64,000 bases of DNA from Ancylomarina euxina (GTDB lineage: Bacteria; Bacteroidota; Bacteroidia; Bacteroidales; Marinifilaceae). Shown in pieces: positions 46,241 through 54,447 of this stretch (position 1 is its first letter; every line of letters starts with the position of its first letter). Under the pieces are notes generated by a model that was not told where the DNA came from, did no database searches, and was given only the letters and a program-made list of their open reading frames with translations. The stretch covers positions 1 to 64,000 of the forward strand of contig NZ_QQWG01000001.1 in the NCBI RefSeq assembly GCF_003863355.1, given 5' to 3'. The translations under genes and the position numbers were made by a program.

Positions 46241-47266
46241 ATGATGGTAGGTAAGATAAATGAATTATTAGAGGAATTAAGAGCTTTTACAGCGACTAAT
46301 CTCGACGAGGTAGAGCAATTCAGAATTAAACATCTAAGTAAAAAAGGGACAATTGCTGTTCTTTTTGGCGATTTTAAAAATGTGCCAAATGAAGAAAAGA
46401 AGGCTGTTGGACAACTCTTAAATGAGTTGAAAACCACTGCTCTTGATAAGGTAAATGAACTGAAAGATAGTTTTACAAATTCTGATTTTGACAAGTCGGG
46501 TTTAGATTTAAGTCTTCCTGCTGATCCAGTCAAGTTAGGTTCTCGCCACCCATTGTCCTTGGTTAAGAATGAAATTATAGAGATTTTTTCTCGCTTAGGT
46601 TTTACTATTTCTGAAGGACCAGAAATTGAAGATGATTGGCATAATTTCTCAGCCTTGAATTTCCCAGAGGAGCATCCAGCACGTGATATGCAGGATACTT
46701 TCTTTATCGAGAAGAATCCAGATATTTTATTACGTACGCACACATCATCGGTTCAGGCTCATGATATGTCTGAAATGGAATTGCCAATTCGTTGTTTAAC
46801 TCCAGGGCGTGTGTTCCGTAACGAAGCTATTTCGGCTCGAGCTCACTGTATTTTCCATCAAATTGAGTGTTTGTATATCGACGAGAATGTTTCTTTCGCA
46901 GATTTGAAACAAACGCTTAGTTATTTTGCCAAAGAGTTCTTTGGAGAAAAAACAGAGATTCGTTTACGTCCATCATATTTCCCATTTACGGAGCCATCGG
47001 CCGAGGTTGATGTAACTTGCTCGCTTTGTGGAGGTGATGGTTGTAATGTATGTAAGGGTACAGGATGGTTAGAAATTTTGGGTTGTGGTATGGTTGATCC
47101 TAATGTTCTGGATCTTAACAATATCGACAGTAAGAAATACACTGGTTTTGCTTTAGGTATGGGTATTGAACGTATTACCATGTTGAAGTATGGAATTAAG
47201 GACCTCCGTTTGTTCTTTGAAAATGATATTCGTTTCCTTGAGCAATTTTCTGCGGCAGGTTTCTAG
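46241..47266 (+). CDS. pheS: Phenylalanyl-tRNA synthetase alpha subunit
   Basis: PheS forms the catalytic subunit of the (alpha-beta)2 enzyme that charges tRNA-Phe. Class II motifs are clear: motif 1 around HPLSLVKNEIIEIFSRLGF, motif 2 TPGRVFRNEAISARAHCIFHQIE, and motif 3 GFALGMGIERITMLKYGIKDLR. A Cys-rich stretch (CSLCGGDGCNVCKGTGW) near residue 260 is the zinc-finger-like insertion seen in many bacterial PheS. pheT is not adjacent. A terminator follows. Confidence 0.96.
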   Translation: MMVGKINELLEELRAFTATNLDEVEQFRIKHLSKKGTIAVLFGDFKNVPNEEKKAVGQLLNELKTTALDKVNELKDSFTNSDFDKSGLDLSLPADPVKLGSRHPLSLVKNEIIEIFSRLGFTISEGPEIEDDWHNFSALNFPEEHPARDMQDTFFIEKNPDILLRTHTSSVQAHDMSEMELPIRCLTPGRVFRNEAISARAHCIFHQIECLYIDENVSFADLKQTLSYFAKEFFGEKTEIRLRPSYFPFTEPSAEVDVTCSLCGGDGCNVCKGTGWLEILGCGMVDPNVLDLNNIDSKKYTGFALGMGIERITMLKYGIKDLRLFFENDIRFLEQFSAAGF

Positions 47267-47290
47267 ACTATACATAATCATAATATATAG

Positions 47291-47328
47291 ATCCCGAGGG
47301 CTTTACAAGCTTTCGGGATTTTTTTTTA
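47291..47328 (+). terminator. Terminator of pheS
   Basis: Arms ATCCCGA(G)GGCTT and AAGC(T)TTCGGGAT are followed by a long T run. Confidence 0.85.
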
Positions 47329-47499
47329 AGTAAAGTTTTCGAGCTTGTTTTTCTCGAAGTTAAATTGCTATATTTATCTGCCCATTTAGGACTCGAAATG
47401 CCATTTTAAAATGATCTTTCAGATCCCTAATTTGTATGTTTAATGGGCTTTTTTGAGTGTGTTGAAAATTTAGTTTTTTAGATTTTAATAGCTTTGAAA

Positions 47500-48204
47500 A
47501 TGAATCAGAATCAAACTTTCCCCAATTGTGATCAATTAGCCGAATGTTTCGCAAAAACATTTAAGCATTTGAGTAGCGATCAGATGAATCTTCTTTTTTG
47601 GGAAGAGGAATGTGAATTGCTGAAAAGGGGTAAGGTCATATATGCCGAAGGGGATTCTGCACGTGGCTGTTATTTTGTCTATTCAGGCGTATTAAAAGTT
47701 TTTAAAACGGGCCTAGAAGGGAAAGAACAGATTATCCGTTTTGCAAAGTCTGGCGATATTATAGGCTTTCGATCGGCCTTGAGTCAGGAACCAGCCTGTA
47801 CATCCTCAAAGGTAATTGAGGATGCAATAGTTTGTTTTATTCCTAGCGATACTTTAACCAAGTTGATTCAACAAAACCCTGATTTTTCATTGGAGTTGAT
47901 TAAGATGACTTGTAAGGAGCTTGGACAAGCCAATAGTTATATTACTGATATTGCACAAAAATCGGTTCGAGAGCGCTTAGCTGAGGTCTTAATGCAGCTT
48001 ATGGAAACCTTTGGCTTAGCTCAGGACAATACGCTTCAAATCTCATTAACTCGCGAAGAACTTGCCAATATGGTAGGTACTGCTACCGAATCAGTCATCC
48101 GTTTGCTATCAGAATTTAAGAACGATGGTCTCATAGAGATTAAAGGCAGAAAAATTAAGATTGTTGATGTTCGCTCTCTCAAAAGAGTTGGAGGCGTTTA
48201 CTAA
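47500..48204 (+). CDS. Crp/Fnr-family transcriptional regulator
   Basis: The N-terminal cyclic-nucleotide-binding-like domain (GKVIYAEGDSARGCYFVYSGVLKVF, then GDIIGFRSALSQEP) precedes a helical linker and a Crp-type winged helix with LTREELANMVGTATESVIRLLSEFK. No N-terminal Fe-S cysteine cluster of Fnr type is obvious, and the cAMP-specific residues are not clearly present. The effector is therefore unknown. I start at ATG 47500; a TTG lies two codons upstream. Confidence 0.92.
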   Translation: MNQNQTFPNCDQLAECFAKTFKHLSSDQMNLLFWEEECELLKRGKVIYAEGDSARGCYFVYSGVLKVFKTGLEGKEQIIRFAKSGDIIGFRSALSQEPACTSSKVIEDAIVCFIPSDTLTKLIQQNPDFSLELIKMTCKELGQANSYITDIAQKSVRERLAEVLMQLMETFGLAQDNTLQISLTREELANMVGTATESVIRLLSEFKNDGLIEIKGRKIKIVDVRSLKRVGGVY

Positions 48205-48282
48205 TTAGTGATTAAGGATTATCGATTTACAATTTAAGAGTAAATTTTTAGTTCACAGATATACATAAGCCCAAAATATACT

Positions 48283-48317
48283 AAAGCACTGTTCGTTTAT
48301 TCGGATGGTGCTTTTAC
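48283..48317 (+). terminator. Terminator of the Crp/Fnr gene
   Basis: Arms AAAGCAC and GTGCTTT with partial inner pairing are followed by a short T-rich run. Confidence 0.5.
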
Positions 48318-48322
48318 TTAAT

Positions 48323-48360
48323 AAGTATCAAGTATCAAGTATCAAGTATCAAGTATCAAG
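48323..48360. repeat. Heptamer tandem repeat
   Basis: The unit AAGTATC is repeated five times without error, followed by AAG. It lies between a terminator and the next promoter. Confidence 0.95.
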
Positions 48361-48480
48361 TTGCGGGTGGTTTCTTTCCCTTTTATGTATTTTCTTCATT
48401 TTTTTACACTTTCACTTCTTCACTCGTTTCTCTTTCTTACTTCTCAAACTATGTTAAAAAATGTTATCTGAATTTTGATT

Positions 48481-48498
48481 CTACTACAAAAGTAGTAG
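48481..48498. promoter_or_regulatory. Inverted repeat at the TPR gene promoter
   Basis: CTACTAC-AAAA-GTAGTAG is a perfect 7-bp inverted repeat that overlaps the -7 box, so it is a possible repressor site. Confidence 0.35.
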
Positions 48499-48503
48499 AT
48501 TTG
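48496..48503 (+). promoter_or_regulatory. -7 box of the TPR gene
   Basis: TAGATTTG fits TAnnTTTG and lies 38 bp upstream of the start codon. Confidence 0.45.
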
Positions 48504-48541
48504 ATTTTGTTAACCCAATTCTCACTACCCAATTAATTATC

Positions 48542-49813
48542 ATGAAGAAGACCCTAAACTTATTAATCATCTTAAGCTGCCTTCAATTCTCACTTTTTGC
48601 TCAGACTACTGAATTACTGGAGCTCTGGCAAAAGAAAGATTGGAAGACCTTAGTTACTGCCTCTAGCCAGCAGATACAAGCTAATAAAAGTAATTACCAA
48701 GCCTATTATTGGAAACAATATGCCTTAGTTGAGCAAGGTCAGAATGTAGATGCCTTAGAGGTTTTAAAAGCGGCGTTCAAATCTTGTGAAAACAAGCTGG
48801 AGATTAGAAGTGAATTGGCAAATCTTTATTTTTTGCAGGGCATGTATCATCAGGCTAAAAGCGAATTAGATACCTTGCTTAAAGAACAAAGACCTGATTT
48901 TAGGACTTTCGAACAAAGGGTTTTAATTCATGAATTCTCTAAAGAACGACTGGCTGCTATTAACCTCTTACATAGAGGGAAAAATAACGATGCTTCCCAG
49001 ATATTTTATTGGATTCATTTAGGTGATAATTACAATCATTTAGGTGAGTACGACGATGCGATTAAGTTTTACGAAATGGCTATGGACATGAACCCATTAG
49101 ACTATGAGACCAATAGTAAATTAGCTCGTGTTTATTTGAAAGTCGATCCTGAATCAGCTCTCGATATTTGTGATTTAGTCTTAGAAAAAGATTCTACGAA
49201 TATCCGCTTTATCCAAATTGCTGCATCGGCTTTTATTAAATTGGATAAGGAAATAGAAGCGCTCAACCAATATAGCAAAGCTTTAAGTTTGGGAGACTCT
49301 ACTTTAAATACCATGCGTAATGCAGGTATTCTTTTTCAAAAGTTTCAGAAATCTGATAAGGCTCTAAAGCTTTTAAATAAATCCTATCAGATAGATAGTA
49401 CCGATGTGAAGGTCGTTTTTTATTTGGCCATGGCAGAGACGCATCTTTTTAAGCCTGAAAAGGGCTTGGAGCTTTTTGATGAATCATTGAAATTGATGCA
49501 AGCCGACTCGTCTATTCTTTCGATTATTCATAAAGAGAAGGGTGTTATTTACGCTGATAAAAAGCAACATCAGAAGGCATTAGATAACTACTTAATTGCT
49601 CACAAACTCAATCCCAAAAAGAAGTTCTACTTGTTTTTAATTGCTGAGCAATACGATGCTCTAAACAGAAAGAAAGAAGCTCTGGAATATTACCAGCAAG
49701 TGTTTGATAATATAGATGAGAAGAAAGGACTTGATCTATTATCAGCATCTATTCGTGACTTCTCAAAATCGAGAATCGAAAGGCTGAAAGAAGATCTGTT
49801 TATGGAGCAATAA
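48542..49813 (+). CDS. Secreted TPR-repeat protein
   Basis: A signal peptide (about residues 1-20, ending SLFAQ) is followed by TPR-like helical hairpins through the whole 423 residues (for example HLGDNYNHLGEYDDAIKFYEMAMDMNPLD and QKALDNYLIAHKLNPKKKFYLF). It is likely a periplasmic or outer membrane-associated scaffold. No enzymatic domain is present. It has its own promoter and terminator. Confidence 0.85.
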   Translation: MKKTLNLLIILSCLQFSLFAQTTELLELWQKKDWKTLVTASSQQIQANKSNYQAYYWKQYALVEQGQNVDALEVLKAAFKSCENKLEIRSELANLYFLQGMYHQAKSELDTLLKEQRPDFRTFEQRVLIHEFSKERLAAINLLHRGKNNDASQIFYWIHLGDNYNHLGEYDDAIKFYEMAMDMNPLDYETNSKLARVYLKVDPESALDICDLVLEKDSTNIRFIQIAASAFIKLDKEIEALNQYSKALSLGDSTLNTMRNAGILFQKFQKSDKALKLLNKSYQIDSTDVKVVFYLAMAETHLFKPEKGLELFDESLKLMQADSSILSIIHKEKGVIYADKKQHQKALDNYLIAHKLNPKKKFYLFLIAEQYDALNRKKEALEYYQQVFDNIDEKKGLDLLSASIRDFSKSRIERLKEDLFMEQ

Positions 49814-49833
49814 TTCAGGTGAAATTTTAAAGG

Positions 49834-49872
49834 CAAAAAGGAGCATTATCTTATCAAGATGATGCTTTTTTT
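49834..49872 (+). terminator. Terminator of the TPR gene
   Basis: Arms AGCATTATCTT and AAGATGATGCT (one mismatch) are followed by a run of T. Confidence 0.75.
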
Positions 49873-49977
49873 ATATGAGGTGTTTAAAGGGGGAAGTTTT
49901 AACTTTAGTTATCCGATTCGAAAAGAATAGCTTCGATCTATTGTCAATTCTTTTTGAACACATATCACATTGAATAT

Positions 49978-50532
49978 ATGGATAAGTTTAAAAACAAATA
50001 TCGCATACCATCAGCCAGAGCAAGGTGGTGGTATTATTCCAACGAAGGTTTCTATTTTATTACGATTTGTACCCATAATAGGCGGCGTTTTTTTGGCAGC
50101 GTGTCCGATAGAAAAATGAATTTATCGAAGATTGGCCTGTTATCAGAAAAGTATGGGTTCGAAATTCCCGATCATTTTCCATTTGTAAAGTTGCATGCCT
50201 TTGTGGTGATGCCCGATCATGTGCATATGATTATCGAAATTGCCCATTCCCCCAATCCCGCCAATTCCGCTACAGAGGCGTTGCATGCAGATATTACTGG
50301 AGAGGCGTTGCATGCAACGCCTGTACGGATGGCAGCCATTTCGCCCAAGCGAGGTTCCCTGGCCAGCATCATTCGTTCCTATAAATCGGCGGTAAGCCGC
50401 GATGCCCGAAAAGTGAATCCCAATTTTGAGTGGCAGAGCCGTTTTCACGATCATATTATTAGAGATGATGGCGCGTACGATCGTATTTCGAAATATATTA
50501 TCGATAATCCCAAAAATTGGAATAAATACTAG
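49978..50532 (+). CDS. REP-associated tyrosine transposase (RAYT)
   Basis: This Y1-type HUH nuclease of the RAYT family mobilises or maintains REP palindromes. From ATG 49978 (184 residues) it shows FYFITICTHNRRRFFG, the metal-binding HUH motif VVMPDHVHMII (H81, H83), and the catalytic Tyr135 in IIRSYKSAVSR. SRFHDHIIRDDGAYDRISKYI follows, all standard for the family. Residues 100-118 are an insertion encoded by REP-like palindromes lying inside the gene in frame. REP palindromes also follow the stop codon. Confidence 0.92.
   Translation: MDKFKNKYRIPSARARWWYYSNEGFYFITICTHNRRRFFGSVSDRKMNLSKIGLLSEKYGFEIPDHFPFVKLHAFVVMPDHVHMIIEIAHSPNPANSATEALHADITGEALHATPVRMAAISPKRGSLASIIRSYKSAVSRDARKVNPNFEWQSRFHDHIIRDDGAYDRISKYIIDNPKNWNKY
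50275..50330. repeat. REP palindromes inside the RAYT gene
   Basis: AGGCGTTGCATGCAACGCCT at 50303-50322 is a perfect palindrome, followed by CTGTACGG. A half copy, GAGGCGTTGCATGCA, lies at 50275-50289. They match the REP array downstream of the gene and are translated in frame. Confidence 0.8.
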
Positions 50533-50652
50533 AGACGTTGCATGCAACGTCTGTATACGTTATGAAATGCATGCAACGTCTGTATACGGTTATGAAATGC
50601 ATGAACGTCTGTATACGGTTATCAAATGCATGCAAGGGCTGTAACAGATGCC
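50533..50652. repeat. REP array downstream of the RAYT gene
   Basis: Four units start near 50540, 50569, 50599 and 50628 (29-30 bp period), each with GCATGCAACGTCTGTATAC or a variant. The first forms the perfect palindrome AGACGTTGCATGCAACGTCT at 50533-50552. The last unit is degraded (AAGGGCTGTAAC). Confidence 0.88.
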
Positions 50653-50778
50653 TAATGTTATAGCCCCATTATCAAATCATTAAAATTATTTTAGAATCAT
50701 TGTTTTTTGGATTGTATGTTTATTATGATTATTTTCAGTTGTCATAAAAATATTTTTTAACCCAAAATTCTATTTAAA

Positions 50779-51522
50779 ATGAGTGATAAAGAAAATTTTG
50801 ACAGTCTTAAGCTAATTTACGATGCTATTAGCCAAGAGGCAATAAAACAGCCTAATCTACCTGTTGATGTAGCTAACAACGAAGCCATGTATTTGTACGA
50901 AATTGCGACACGCGACAAAGACAAGTTTGCGAGCACTGATGTAGATATTACATTAATTGAGAGTTTACCCATTAGAGTAGGTGGCTTGCGTTATTCGCAG
51001 ACTCGCTGGACCCAGGTTTTTGCAGCAAAATCGGAAATTGAAAAGCAGTGGAGCCTGATATCGGCGGAGGGATTTGAACTGCGCGACGAACTGTTGCATT
51101 TCTGCCGATATGCTTATCGAAAGGATAGTGCTTTAATGGATATTGTACACCGAATTGCCGAAGGATCGACAAATGCAGATATGATTCAGGATTTATCGGA
51201 GCTTGCCATGCTGGGTAAAAATAATCCGACACAGTTGGAAGGTGTGAGTTTCGATTTATTAAAGCTTGATAGAGCCACGGAATTGGCTGAGCAAGGTGGT
51301 TTGTTGCTGGGTAAAGTAAATGGTGACAGAGACGATAATCTTAAAATTGATAAAGACATGCGCGATCGTGCCTTTACACATCTTAAAGAGGCTGTTGATG
51401 CCATTCGTGAAGCAGGGCGTTTCTTGTTTTGGAAAGATGAAGAGAAAGCAGAGCAGTATGCTAGTGCTTATTTCCGAGCAATTCGTGAAAAGAATAAAAA
51501 AGAGGAAGCACAGGAAGCTTAA
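50779..51522 (+). CDS. Hypothetical helical protein
   Basis: This 247-residue cytoplasmic protein is predicted helical, with no signal peptide. Segments include LIESLPIRVGGLRYSQTRWTQ, RDELLHFCRYAYRKDSALM and ELAEQGGLLLGKVNGDRDD. The tail is very charged. I recognise this kind of protein from Bacteroidota genomes but know no function. An iteron-like array begins right after its stop codon, and a terminator follows that array. Confidence 0.7.
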   Translation: MSDKENFDSLKLIYDAISQEAIKQPNLPVDVANNEAMYLYEIATRDKDKFASTDVDITLIESLPIRVGGLRYSQTRWTQVFAAKSEIEKQWSLISAEGFELRDELLHFCRYAYRKDSALMDIVHRIAEGSTNADMIQDLSELAMLGKNNPTQLEGVSFDLLKLDRATELAEQGGLLLGKVNGDRDDNLKIDKDMRDRAFTHLKEAVDAIREAGRFLFWKDEEKAEQYASAYFRAIREKNKKEEAQEA

Positions 51523-51540
51523 AACCTCTGGAAGCCCCGC

Positions 51541-51708
51541 GATGGTTGAGTCGAATCGAGATGGGAGGCTTAAAAACCCGATGGGAGCCATTCCAAACCC
51601 GATGGGCGGTACAAAAGTGAGATGGACGCCATTATTTGACCAATATACGCCATTCGAAACCCGATGGGAGCTATTAATTTCCGATGGGACGTGTTTTTTT
51701 TGAAATGG
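51541..51708. repeat. Iteron-like array with 20-21-bp period
   Basis: GATGG motifs occur at 51541, 51560, 51580, 51601, 51621, 51663 and 51683, and as AATGGG near 51703. One position near 51642 is degenerate. The best units read AACCCGATGGGAGC with a roughly 21-bp repeat. The spacing is not a multiple of three throughout, so it is not a coding repeat. Confidence 0.8.
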
Positions 51709-51745
51709 GCTCCTTGTTCTTGTGATTCTACAATATTATACGATT

Positions 51746-51783
51746 AAAACGGACTAAGACAACAAGCTTAGTCCGTTTTTTTT
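51746..51783 (+). terminator. Terminator after the hypothetical gene and iteron array
   Basis: Perfect arms AAAACGGACTAAG and CTTAGTCCGTTTT are followed by a T run. Confidence 0.85.
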
Positions 51784-52189
51784 ATGGCTTATAGTTTCTC
51801 GAAATAAACTACAAGATGTGATTCATAATAAGTAAATATGATATTTATCAGTATTGTGAAACATGTTTTTTTGTTATGCTACCTGTATTTAATATAAATT
51901 AAATATTGAAGCTGTATTTTTATTTTCAGTTAAGACTTATTATCCTTTGCCTGAAGACGCTGTTTTTACTGCCCTGTGTATGATTAATGCACTTTTAATG
52001 CTGATAAATAAGCTTTTTTGTATGGTAAATATTATGGGGGGCGGGATTTTTGATTTTAAATTAGTTTATCATATATTCGTTCACGATTTAAAATAATCGA
52101 ATGTTTATGTGTTATGAATAGTATTACGGTCTGTGCACAGATAATTAATTAAACCAGTAATTTTCTTGTAACATATAAATAAAAAAGCC

Positions 52190-52310
52190 GCCCCGGGAAA
52201 ATAGATCTAAATCAATTCTCAACCCGGAAGCGACTTGGTAAGCTTTGCAGCTCTTAACAAAGGCAAAGCTACTAAAATGAGATGACTCGTACAATTGGCA
52301 ATTGTGTGGG
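52190..52310 (+). ncRNA. Structured leader of the small peptide gene
   Basis: Three hairpins lie in series: CCGGG/CCCGG (52193-52197 with 52223-52227), AGCTTTGC/GCAAAGCT (52241-52248 with 52263-52270), and ACAATT/AATTGT (52291-52296 with 52300-52305). They end 33 bp before the peptide start codon. It does not match any riboswitch class I could recall. It could be a regulatory 5' leader or a separate small RNA. Confidence 0.4.
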
Positions 52311-52342
52311 AAATGGAGCTATGCTGATTTATTATTTAAGTT

Positions 52343-52540
52343 ATGAAATTAAAAATGTTATGTGTTGTTGGAATCATTTTTTTAAGTTTAGGAGCTACTA
52401 AAAGTGCTAATGCAGCTTGTATCACGGCAAGTGTTGACTGTGGAGGTGGTAAAGGTGGTTATGGTTTGGTTTGTGGAGATTCTGGACAAGAAATGGCCGA
52501 TAATGCAAAGGAAATGGCTGATGTCATTTGTGGTGGATAA
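52343..52540 (+). CDS. Small secreted four-cysteine peptide
   Basis: This 65-residue precursor has a Sec signal peptide (residues 1-24, ending KSANA) and a 41-residue mature part. The mature part has four cysteines (C26, C33, C44, C63), a glycine-rich loop (CGGGKGGYG) and C-terminal CGG. The cysteine number would allow two disulfides in the periplasm. It resembles short peptide precursors found near GLPGLI and NVEALA-type loci in Bacteroidota, but I cannot place it in a family. A structured leader precedes it. A terminator-like hairpin separates it from four GLPGLI genes. Possible roles are secreted effector, toxin or signal. Confidence 0.7.
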   Translation: MKLKMLCVVGIIFLSLGATKSANAACITASVDCGGGKGGYGLVCGDSGQEMADNAKEMADVICGG

Positions 52541-52549
52541 GTAAATTTT

Positions 52550-52586
52550 AAAGGAGTTGTTTTAACTACATAAACAACTCCTTTTT
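52550..52586 (+). terminator. Terminator or attenuator between peptide and GLPGLI genes
   Basis: Perfect arms AAAGGAGTTGTT and AACAACTCCTTT are followed by TT. It would make the peptide transcript more abundant than the downstream genes if it is leaky. Confidence 0.75.
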
Positions 52587-52612
52587 GAAAATTAAATTAT
52601 TAATAGATAGTT

Positions 52613-53452
52613 ATGAAACAGTCTATTTTAGCATTAATACTAATAATGCTTACATGTTGTGTGTCAGCCCAAGAACGTATCACTATAGATACAATTAAGA
52701 GTATATTCTATTACGATTACAATTTTCAACAAGATTCCACTGATTCGGGAAGTGAAGTGTATCAGGAAATGGTTCTCCAAGTAGGTACTAACCATTCAAA
52801 ATTTATAAGTGTAAATGCTCTTTTAACAGACTCGTTACTCTTCACAGTTAAAGATTTAGAAGCAGGTGTGGGGTTTTCTAAAGTATGGCCTCAGATGAAT
52901 GGGTTAAGGGAAAATATATTATGTAAGTATGTTGTTTATAAAGATTACCCCCAAAAAAGGAATAGTCAATTTGTAGGTAAACTAGGTGCAAAAACAACTA
53001 TAATGGTGAATGAGCAAATAAATTTTAATTGGCAGCTAGAACAAGTTAGAGATACTAGTATTTTGGGATACACATGCCAAAAAGCGACATGTAGCTTTGG
53101 AGGGAGAAATTATGAAGCCTGGTATACCATTGAGATTCCTATTAGTGATGGTCCTTATAAATTTGAAGGTTTACCAGGTTTAATTGTTCGAGTTGCCGAT
53201 GTCGAAAAAGAACACATCTTTCAGCTCTATGGGGTCAAGAATTATAGTAAAGATATGACTCCTATGTATGGAAAAGCCCAAAAACTACAAACAACCACTG
53301 CTCAGGGCTTTGCAAAAGCCGTGAAAGTGTATCTTGCTGATTTGTATAGAAAATATGGAGGTAATCCCGATATAAGCTATTCAAATCCCGATGGTGAGTC
53401 AAAAACCTTGAGAAATATCAGATCTAAAAATAATTTTATAGAAAGGTATTAA
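52613..53452 (+). CDS. GLPGLI-family exported protein 1
   Basis: This 279-residue protein has a signal peptide (ending CVSAQ) and the family hallmark GLPGLIVRVAD near residue 190. The hallmark is preceded by YTCQKATCSFGGRNYEAWYT and IPISDGPYKF. The C-terminus SNPDGESKTLRNIRSKNNF plus IERY is shared with the next three genes. GLPGLI proteins are exported Bacteroidota proteins of unknown function, commonly beside TonB-dependent receptor genes, as here. It is the first of four tandem paralogues. Confidence 0.9.
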   Translation: MKQSILALILIMLTCCVSAQERITIDTIKSIFYYDYNFQQDSTDSGSEVYQEMVLQVGTNHSKFISVNALLTDSLLFTVKDLEAGVGFSKVWPQMNGLRENILCKYVVYKDYPQKRNSQFVGKLGAKTTIMVNEQINFNWQLEQVRDTSILGYTCQKATCSFGGRNYEAWYTIEIPISDGPYKFEGLPGLIVRVADVEKEHIFQLYGVKNYSKDMTPMYGKAQKLQTTTAQGFAKAVKVYLADLYRKYGGNPDISYSNPDGESKTLRNIRSKNNFIERY

Positions 53453-53607
53453 TATTGAGAACTGTATATGTATTAGGAGATACTACTCTTAAGACCTGAG
53501 GATCTGTTGTACAAGTTATGGGGGATTTGGAAGTTCTTCTCGATGCAGTTTGTAATTAATTGAAATAACTAAAGAGAAACTCTCTCTCTCTTAAAACCAT
53601 TTTAGGT

Positions 53608-54447
53608 ATGAAAAAGTATTGTGTTTTAGTATGGTCACTATTATTGTCGATCTCTGTTTTTGGACAAGATTTTGTCAAAGTAGACACTATTGTAAAGGAA
53701 TTCTATTACGATTATAATTTCCAACGAGATTCGACCGATTCTAGCAGTGAAAAATATCAGGAAATGGTATTGCAAGTAGGCAAAAAACATACAAAATTTA
53801 CGAGTACAAATACCCTTTACAAAGACTCATTACTCTTTGTGTATAAAGATTTAGATCCAATGGTTGCACTTTCTAAAATCATGCCTGAAATCAGTGGATT
53901 CGTAACAAGTAGTTTATGTAAGTATGTTATTTATAAAAACTACCCTCAAAAAGGAAGTGTTCAATTTATTGGAAAATTAGGTTCAAAAATAAACTTAGGG
54001 GTAAATGAGGAAATAAAATTAGATTGGCAATTAGAAGAAGTTAGAGATACTAGTATTTTGGGGTACACTTGTCAAAAAGCTACCTGTTATTTTGGAGGAA
54101 GAAATTATGAAGCCTGGTATACTATGGAAATACCAATTAGTGACGGACCTTATAAATTTAATGGTTTACCTGGTTTAATTGTTCGAATTGCCGATGTCGA
54201 AAAGGAACATGTTTTTCAGCTACATCGCGTTAAAAATTGTATGAGTAATAAGGCTTTAATTTATACAAAACCAGATAAATTCCAAACTTCAACTGCACGG
54301 GGTTTTGTTAAGGCTCTGAAAGTTCATTTTGCCAATTTGTATCGAAGATATAGTGGTAATAATAGTATAACGCATACGAGCCCCGATGGCGAAGCAAAAA
54401 TGTTAAGAAATATTCGTGCCAATAATAATTATATAGAAAGATATTGA
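53608..54447 (+). CDS. GLPGLI-family exported protein 2
   Basis: This 279-residue paralogue has a signal peptide ending VFGQ, GLPGLIVRIAD, and the same FGGRNYEAWYT block as protein 1. It ends ...RANNNYIERY. The 155-bp gap before it is the longest between the four and may hold a promoter. Just past its stop, at 54454, the sequence ATGATAAGGATTCTT repeats the start of the outer membrane gene at 56197 and then hits a stop, a scar of duplication. Confidence 0.9.
   Translation: MKKYCVLVWSLLLSISVFGQDFVKVDTIVKEFYYDYNFQRDSTDSSSEKYQEMVLQVGKKHTKFTSTNTLYKDSLLFVYKDLDPMVALSKIMPEISGFVTSSLCKYVIYKNYPQKGSVQFIGKLGSKINLGVNEEIKLDWQLEEVRDTSILGYTCQKATCYFGGRNYEAWYTMEIPISDGPYKFNGLPGLIVRIADVEKEHVFQLHRVKNCMSNKALIYTKPDKFQTSTARGFVKALKVHFANLYRRYSGNNSITHTSPDGEAKMLRNIRANNNYIERY

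Larger units (their letters stand above)
48205..48541. other. Gap between crp-like gene and TPR gene
   Basis: This 337-bp gap contains a terminator, a five-copy heptamer tandem repeat, a promoter box for the TPR gene and an inverted repeat overlapping that box. No gene is seen. Confidence 0.6.
51523..52342. other. Gene-free region with iteron array and structured leader
   Basis: This 820-bp stretch has a periodic GATGGG array, a terminator, about 400 bp of AT-rich sequence without recognisable features, and a set of three hairpins just before the small secreted peptide gene. Confidence 0.6.

Noticed and set aside
50143-50547. Leftward gene opposite the RAYT gene
   Set aside because: It is an antisense shadow of the RAYT frame, including its palindromes, with no independent family features.
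50533-50652. CRISPR array after the RAYT gene
   Set aside because: The units are palindromic, contiguous and without unique spacers, and they fit REP sequences beside a RAYT gene.
51320-51703. Reading frame across the GATGGG array
   Set aside because: The 20-21-bp period does not keep one frame, and the frame overlaps the end of the hypothetical gene, so it is not a coding repeat.
52190-52310. c-di-GMP-I or cobalamin riboswitch
   Set aside because: GCAAAGCTA superficially resembles part of a c-di-GMP-I core, but the conserved GNRA loop and flanking core sequences are missing, and no cobalamin box is present.
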